Assembly: GCF_021347895.1 (NCBI RefSeq)
Contig: NC_067116.1
Span: forward strand, 43,533,628 to 43,597,627
Direction: 5' to 3'
DNA length: 64,000 bases
Origin: Acanthochromis polyacanthus
Taxonomy: Eukaryota > Chordata > Actinopteri > Pomacentridae
Shown: positions 58,450 through 64,000 of the stretch, piece after piece
How the letters are laid out: every line of letters begins with the position of its first letter
Numbering within the stretch: the stretch's first letter is position 1
Translations under genes and position numbers: made by a program
Notes under the pieces: generated by a model
What the model was told of the DNA's origin: nothing
The model's input: only the letters and a program-made list of their open reading frames with translations
Databases searched by the model: none

Positions 58450-60060
58450 CTGTGGAGGGAATTCAAGGTAGAGAAAGGAAAGTTGTGAGCAAACAGCACC
58501 ATTAATTCTCTCAGGAGATGGCCAGTGAGATGCTTTCTTTGGGCTTCTATGTTGCTTTTTAGTTAATTCACAGTAACTGACTTGGCTGTGAGGTGCAAAG
58601 ATTTTGTTAAATTTCAGGAAGGCAACTTCTAGATTTCGGTTTGACGTCAAATCAGTGACGCTAAAACGGAATCTTAAAATCCCACCGCTCTCAGATCTGT
58701 TGCGCGAGTTTCTCCGCAACGTCTGGGCGTTCCATCACCGGAGAGACACTTCCACATTGCGTGAACACAAAATGACACGAGAGACCACTGGGTGCAGAGC
58801 TAGCATGACTCCTACAGACCACAGCGAGGCCATAACTGGCGAAAAAGCAAATACCACGCAAAATCAAATGGAGAGCGGTGTAAATAAAACTTCTCTGGGA
58901 GGCGACGAATATATGGAGAAAACAAAACAGACAAATCACTCTATTTATTTTACACCAAATGCCAGCAGCCTGTTCAGGTTAGTAGCGGCAGGGCCAGACA
59001 ATATTGACGAAGCTCCAAATCCAAGGATATTGACACCATCATATAAGCCTGGTAGATTCTCCCTACTGACAATCTAATTAAAAAACAAACACACCCACAA
59101 ACATAAAAGGTTCCAGGGGACATTGTTGGAAATAATGCTCTTTAAATTACATGTCACTTCTCTTGCTATAAAAGACAGACTAAGAAAAACTCTCCGCTTA
59201 GTTCATTTCTAACTGCGGCTGTAGCAGTGGGGAGTTAAGGGGGTCTGTTTCTCAGGAACAGTAATCTAGGCTACGTGCGCCAAAAAGCAAAAAAAAAAAA
59301 AATCTACACAGGGCGTTCAAAACGTGAGGGGGAGTGAAAGAAGAAGTTGTGCTATACTGTGGCCCATGTAGAATAGGAATGGGAGAGCACTGCTGTGTTT
59401 GCTCAACGATTAGTGCTTTAGAATAATCTCCAGGGCTCCTAGAGAGAAGGAGCCGGGGACTCATTCACTGGGCCGATTCAACAGCCTGAAAAGATTAAAC
59501 ACTCATGCTGAGAAGACAAGCAAATTCAGTCTTGAGAGAGGAATGAGTGCGAGGAGAGGGAGAGTTTTACAACATGAAGGGGGGAGAAAAAAAAAAAACA
59601 AAACCCCCGATACACACTCCAAAAACCGACATCCCCAACTCGCATCCACAGCCGCGCAAACTTAACTCCACAAGTGGAGGACTCATACTCACACACATGC
59701 ATGCTCAATTAGAGCAAGTGTAAAGACTAATCAAAGTGGGCATTTTGGCCAACTGAACTCCTTCATCTTAGCTAAACTGTCCGTACCCCTCTGTTCCCTC
59801 TCCGCTTTCAAGTGAGATCCTTTGTGTTGGCTTTCTTAGCGGGGAGGAGCAAATCCCTCAGTTCAGCTAAATTACTGGGTCCAACCTGAGCGAGATAGTG
59901 ACCCCATAGCCCTCCGTCACACCTGTTCGCTTAAATCTGAGCTCGCTTTGTGTGTGTGTGTGTGACACTAGAGAATAGCGCTGCAGCGTCTGTACAACCA
60001 ACGCTCGTCTTACACTGAGGGGAGATCGATGGGAGCGTCACAGAAATCATCACACTTAAA
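58450..60060. other. faf1 intron, no gene seen
   Basis: Unique intron sequence. A plus-strand 157-codon frame at 58604-59077 has no domain and lies opposite faf1 inside its intron. Confidence 0.5.
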
Positions 60061-60067
60061 GATATAC

Positions 60068-60362
60068 AGTGAAAAAATGTAGAAATGAAGAGTTTATTTG
60101 CAAAAACGGATAACTCCGTTTTAATACATTTTCGGAAAACTTTTTTTTTTATTGTTTACTTGAGATAATATCAATCAAACTGAAGTTGAGTGGATTTGAC
60201 TCAGTAGAAAAATGACAAAATAGAGGAAAAATAAATTATTAGTCTTATTATTATTATTATTATTATTATCTCAAGTAAACAATAATAAAAAAATGAGTTT
60301 TCTGAAAATGGAGTCACCTGTTTTTGCAAATGAACTCAAATTTTCATCAACATTTGCAAAGT
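60068..60362. mobile_element. Foldback element with arms of about 100 bp
   Basis: The arms pair through TTTGCAAAAACGGATAACTC, a TTTTCGGAAAAC phrase and ATTGTTTACTTGAGATAAT on the left, and their complements on the right, separated by about 90 bp containing a (TTA)n run. AGTGAAAA occurs at both flanks and may be the target duplication. Non-coding. Confidence 0.75.
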
Positions 60363-60482
60363 GAAAACTGATGTAGCAAAATTTAATTTGTACTTGGATG
60401 AACTGTATCTGTAATGTGATGATCACAAACAAGTCTGGGCATGAGTGTTAATCAGAGCACATAATAGACCTGACCGTGAATA

Positions 60483-60840
60483 TACTAATGATCAAAAGAT
60501 GGGGGTCACTTAGAAATGTCCTTATTTTTTCAAAGAAAAGCAGTTGCATTCAATCAGCATGACATTAAACTCATCAGAAATCCAGTGCAGACACAGTTAA
60601 TGTGGTAAATGACTATTCTAGCTGTAAATGTTTCATGGAATATCTCCATAGGGGTACAGAGGAACATTTCCAGCAACCATCACTCCTGTGTTCTAATGCT
60701 ACATTGTGTTAGCTAATGCTGTTGAAAGGCTCATTGATGGTTAGAAAACCCTTGTGTAGTTATGTTAGCACATGGATAAAAGTGGGAGTTCTACCGGAAA
60801 ACATGAAATTGTCTGAGTGACCCCAAACTTTTGAACAGTA
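60483..60840. mobile_element. Tc1/mariner-type non-autonomous element
   Basis: The ends are a diverged ATCAAAAGATGGGGGTCAC and GTGACCCCAAACTTTTGAAC, flanked by TA. The start GGGTCACTTAGAAATGTCCT is one I recognise from fish Tc1/mariner-derived repeats. No transposase is present. Confidence 0.85.
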
Positions 60841-60849
60841 CTGCATATT

Positions 60850-63800
60850 TTCTCCTGTTTTGTTATGGTGTGTGATTCTGCGTCAAGCACCGAGGTCTAA
60901 AAACACCAAGACCGTGAGAATCGGTGTTCATGAGAAAGGTGAAGCCGTGCTGAGCGAAGGAAAGACGCTATTATAAGTTTGCATTTGTTGTTTGAATCTT
61001 GGTCAGACCTCTAAAAGCGAGCCTGAAGCTGAACGATTCGCTCTGCATTTCTTTTCTTTATTATTCATTGTTGCTCCTTTTACTCCATAATAAATTACAA
61101 AGACAAACACTCTTGCACCTTGACTTTTTTTGTTATGGCTCATCCAACAAACCCTCACTGCCTGGAGCTGAATATTCAAACATGGCCTCTGGATAAATCT
61201 GCATCTGTGAGCAACAAATTATGGATTGGACTATATTGTGGCTTGTTTAGCTGCATTTCATTATTATTCTGCTACAGGGGGGGGGGGGGGGGGGGGGGGG
61301 GGAAGCTGTGGCATATTTTTCCAGTGAACTGCTTTGGTTGACAACATGCATGTAGGAGGCAAAAACTGTGATGAAAATGGACAACTGATGGAAAATACGG
61401 GCAAAGCTTTAAAGCTCAGGGCTGGACATTGTTGCTGTTGCTTTCCATATTAAAGTAAATTTTAAAACTGTGCAGATAGAAGGAAAGAAGGAGGCCACAT
61501 AAAGTATACGACCAATTATACCTGCAGTCTACATCCAATACTAAAGTAGAACTGGACAAATGAAGACACAGCACAGCTCTAATGGATTCTATGATTGCAT
61601 AATACAAGAATTTGGTGCTTTAATTCAGTCGCACCCTGAAGCCTTCGATCATCCCTGTTCTTTGAAATAAAAATTATGCTCATGTATGGGTTAAAAATTG
61701 AACTTAATCACTCCTAGTAGAGTGGGTTTGTGTGTTTTGACGTAAAAAAACAAACATTATTTTTCACATCATGCTCGCTGCTGCAGCACCGTCTCTCACC
61801 CCTCTGTCTAAAACACTCACAACTGTGATGATGTCATTTTTCCAAGTAAGCATAAATCCCAATGGCTGCACAGGAAAAATAAGAAATGCATCTCAAATAA
61901 CTGCATTTCTGACGACGAGTGAAATTACATTTTTCCATGCAGGCGTGCTGTATTACAGGCTGTGTCTGAAATCACTCCAGATTTACTCCCTGGTGTAGTA
62001 TATTGACTTTAACCATTTTATTTACATGCCCTTATGGTGCTTTTTTTAAAAAATGGAATGAAAAATAAAGCGCCCACAGTGAGGGTGCTACTTACCGCTA
62101 AAAATCCCACAATGCAACCAAACTAATCCCACGCTGCACCCCTAAATACCAAGTTTTATTCCACATGAAGTCACACTCTCAGCCGGTAAAGGAACCCTGC
62201 ACTGAAGGAAAAGCTTACATTAATAAAACCAAAATACCAGATTGTATTGTTCTCATATCACAGCGCATACTGTACAACTCAAGTCTAAGTCCTAAGTAAC
62301 ATTTTCTGAGTGTTGAGGCTTATCTTTCTTCCATCTCTCTGTCATTCTGCAGAGATTTAAAGCAACAGTATGAGCAGAAAAGTTAGTTTCTAATTTGATG
62401 CTCCTTTAGGGGAACTCAGATGGTGTCTTTTTCCTTTTTGTTACATCAATCACACCTTTTTCCGTGGATGATGTTCGTAAAACATCAAGAAAAGCCCTTT
62501 ATTGATGAACCAAGCCAGTTCAGACCAGTGAAAAACAGACATACCTCAAAATGAGGAGCTCAAATGATCCTGCCTTCACTGTGGGAAAACACATTCAGAT
62601 CAGTGAGCAGCTACGTGGGAGGTTGTCCACTCTCTTGTTTGTTTGTTTTGGTTCTTCGGGTTTCAGTATTAATATGGTGTTATATCTGAATTAATCATGA
62701 TGTATTTTAACAACTGCAGCCTATTTACTAGTGTACACCTTATATAATTTTACTGTTAACAGAACAATGAAAAACACGCTTAAATAAAATAAATACGGCG
62801 ACAGGGAGAGCAACAGAGGACATCATCAAGGAATATGATAAATAGTTTATGTTATACAGATGGAGCACACTTAGAGTTCGTTCATGAAGTCATCCTTTGT
62901 GCTTTTCCATCTAAGGCAGTAAAGTGAAACTGAAGAACATCGATCAAACTATTTTCTTATTGCCATTCAGAAAGTGTCTATCGCTGGTACGTATCACCTT
63001 TTTTTTTTTTTTTTTTTTAAATCGCTCAAGCCCTCTGCAGGATATCTGAAACAAAATATTGGAAAGTGCATTAAAGTGCAAAGTCTGAGGTTTCATTTGA
63101 GCAGAATTACATCAATATAGAAATAACAGCATGGGACTTATAGGGCTTAGCTGAATCTGACCACCACCATGTTTAGGTAACATGTGAGACATCCCGTTTT
63201 TTCCCCCACACCGTCCTTTTTTCTTATTTTGATAGAAGTATGTTCTTGCTCTATTAGTCAATAAAACACTGTTTATTTTTGAATGCACTCTTGAACATCA
63301 CTCTGGTCTTTCTGCATATGTTATAAATACTCTGAGAGTTTGATAATGTCATCTATAGTTGTTTGAAGTCATTATTCACTTCTTCATTTCTCAGTCATCT
63401 CTCTATTCCTCATATTGACAGACACCTCCAGCTCAGTTTTATGTGTTAAAAGGGTGATATTATACACACAGAGTTCTGTCAATACTGGCAAATATCTACT
63501 CAAATTTACGCTGAGACGTTACACTTTAATGTAGCATCCACTTATTCTACTTTTATTGAATGTTCTGAAGCACAGAGCCTTAAGGACAAAGAATGTGAAC
63601 CTCTTCCGGTGTTTTACAGATTGGACCGTTGATCGTCTACTGATTAGGCATCGACTGGTAATCTGGGCCCAACCGGAGCTTTTTTCCCAATTCAAATTAA
63701 ATGCACTGTTTTTTTGCCATTAGTAATAACCGGTCAACACTGAAAGCTCTTGTGATACAGATTGAGAGACCACAATATTACACAAGCATTCCCCGTTTCT

Positions 63801-64000
63801 CCGTTTGACTGAAAATGCCCAAATTATTAACTTATTTGTTTCAGTGTAACTGGAACATATTTTGCTGATGGCGCTAGGCTAAGGCTATCGCTAAAAGGTT
63901 TGCTGTCAGGTCTGTTGCAAACACTATCTGAAGTACAGTGATATCTTTGTAAAGTAAATATTAACTCTAGCAATCAGTTCTGACAATCATGTCTTTCCAG
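60850..64000. other. faf1 intron to window edge, no exon found
   Basis: AT-rich intron with a 26-base G run at 61277-61302 and a poly-T tract at about 63000-63018. I looked for the upstream UAS exon on the minus strand and did not find one. Confidence 0.5.
61277..61302. repeat. Poly-G tract of 26 bases
   Basis: An uninterrupted run of G on the plus strand (C in the faf1 pre-mRNA). It is able to form quadruplex DNA and is often mis-sized in sequencing. Confidence 0.9.

Noticed and set aside
58604..59077. 157-codon plus-strand frame with a Met start, antisense in a faf1 intron
   Set aside because: No recognisable domain or repeat structure; chance open frame is likely. A transcript would be needed to revive it.
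58450..64000. Search for the upstream faf1 exon encoding the N-terminal part of the UAS domain
   Set aside because: No minus-strand stretch with splice sites and FAF1-like residues was seen; it probably lies beyond the window.

Overview
The window looks like chromosomal DNA from a teleost fish, probably a percomorph. The evidence is spliced vertebrate genes, (CA)n tracts up to about 150 bp, many short non-autonomous Tc1/mariner- and hAT-type elements, and strong protein similarity to fish Dmrta2 and vertebrate Faf1. It has no operons, ribosome binding sites or CRISPR arrays, and I recognise no tRNA or rRNA.

Two genes are supported, both on the minus strand. At the left edge is the first coding exon of dmrta2 (276-735), a DM-domain transcription factor whose second coding exon lies off the left edge. 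From 24502 to 58449 are the last seven coding exons of faf1 (UAS domain, coiled-coil linker and C-terminal UBX domain; 279 residues plus stop), with every exon junction in phase. The upstream faf1 exons (UBA, the two ubiquitin-like domains and the start of UAS) were not found up to 64000 and should lie to the right. The order dmrta2 then faf1, same orientation, is the known vertebrate arrangement.

Layout: 1-4.1 kb is dmrta2 exon 1, its upstream region and a second CpG-rich block. 4.1-24.5 kb is intergenic: a ~190 bp degenerate tandem repeat (5.7-7.45 kb), a likely conserved noncoding block (8.2-8.6 kb), a TTAA-flanked transposon derivative (10.55-11.44 kb), a field of diverged long-period repeats (13-25.7 kb), a G-rich 25/38 bp minisatellite (22.4-23.7 kb) and the faf1 3' UTR. 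24.6-58.3 kb is faf1 introns holding several datable transposon insertions with clear target-site duplications (34.1, 37.7, 42.65, 44.2, 46.2 and 51.4 kb), a truncated L1, Tc1 remnants, and GC-balanced homeobox-motif-rich blocks that may be regulatory. 58.5-64 kb is faf1 intron with two more short elements.

I found no evidence of a new enzymatic or defence system. The most unusual items are a short element carrying a RecQ-helicase-like coding fragment, the G-rich minisatellite just beyond the faf1 3' UTR, a hAT element ending 30 bp from a faf1 splice donor, and a long-period repeat family that spans the faf1 3' end.
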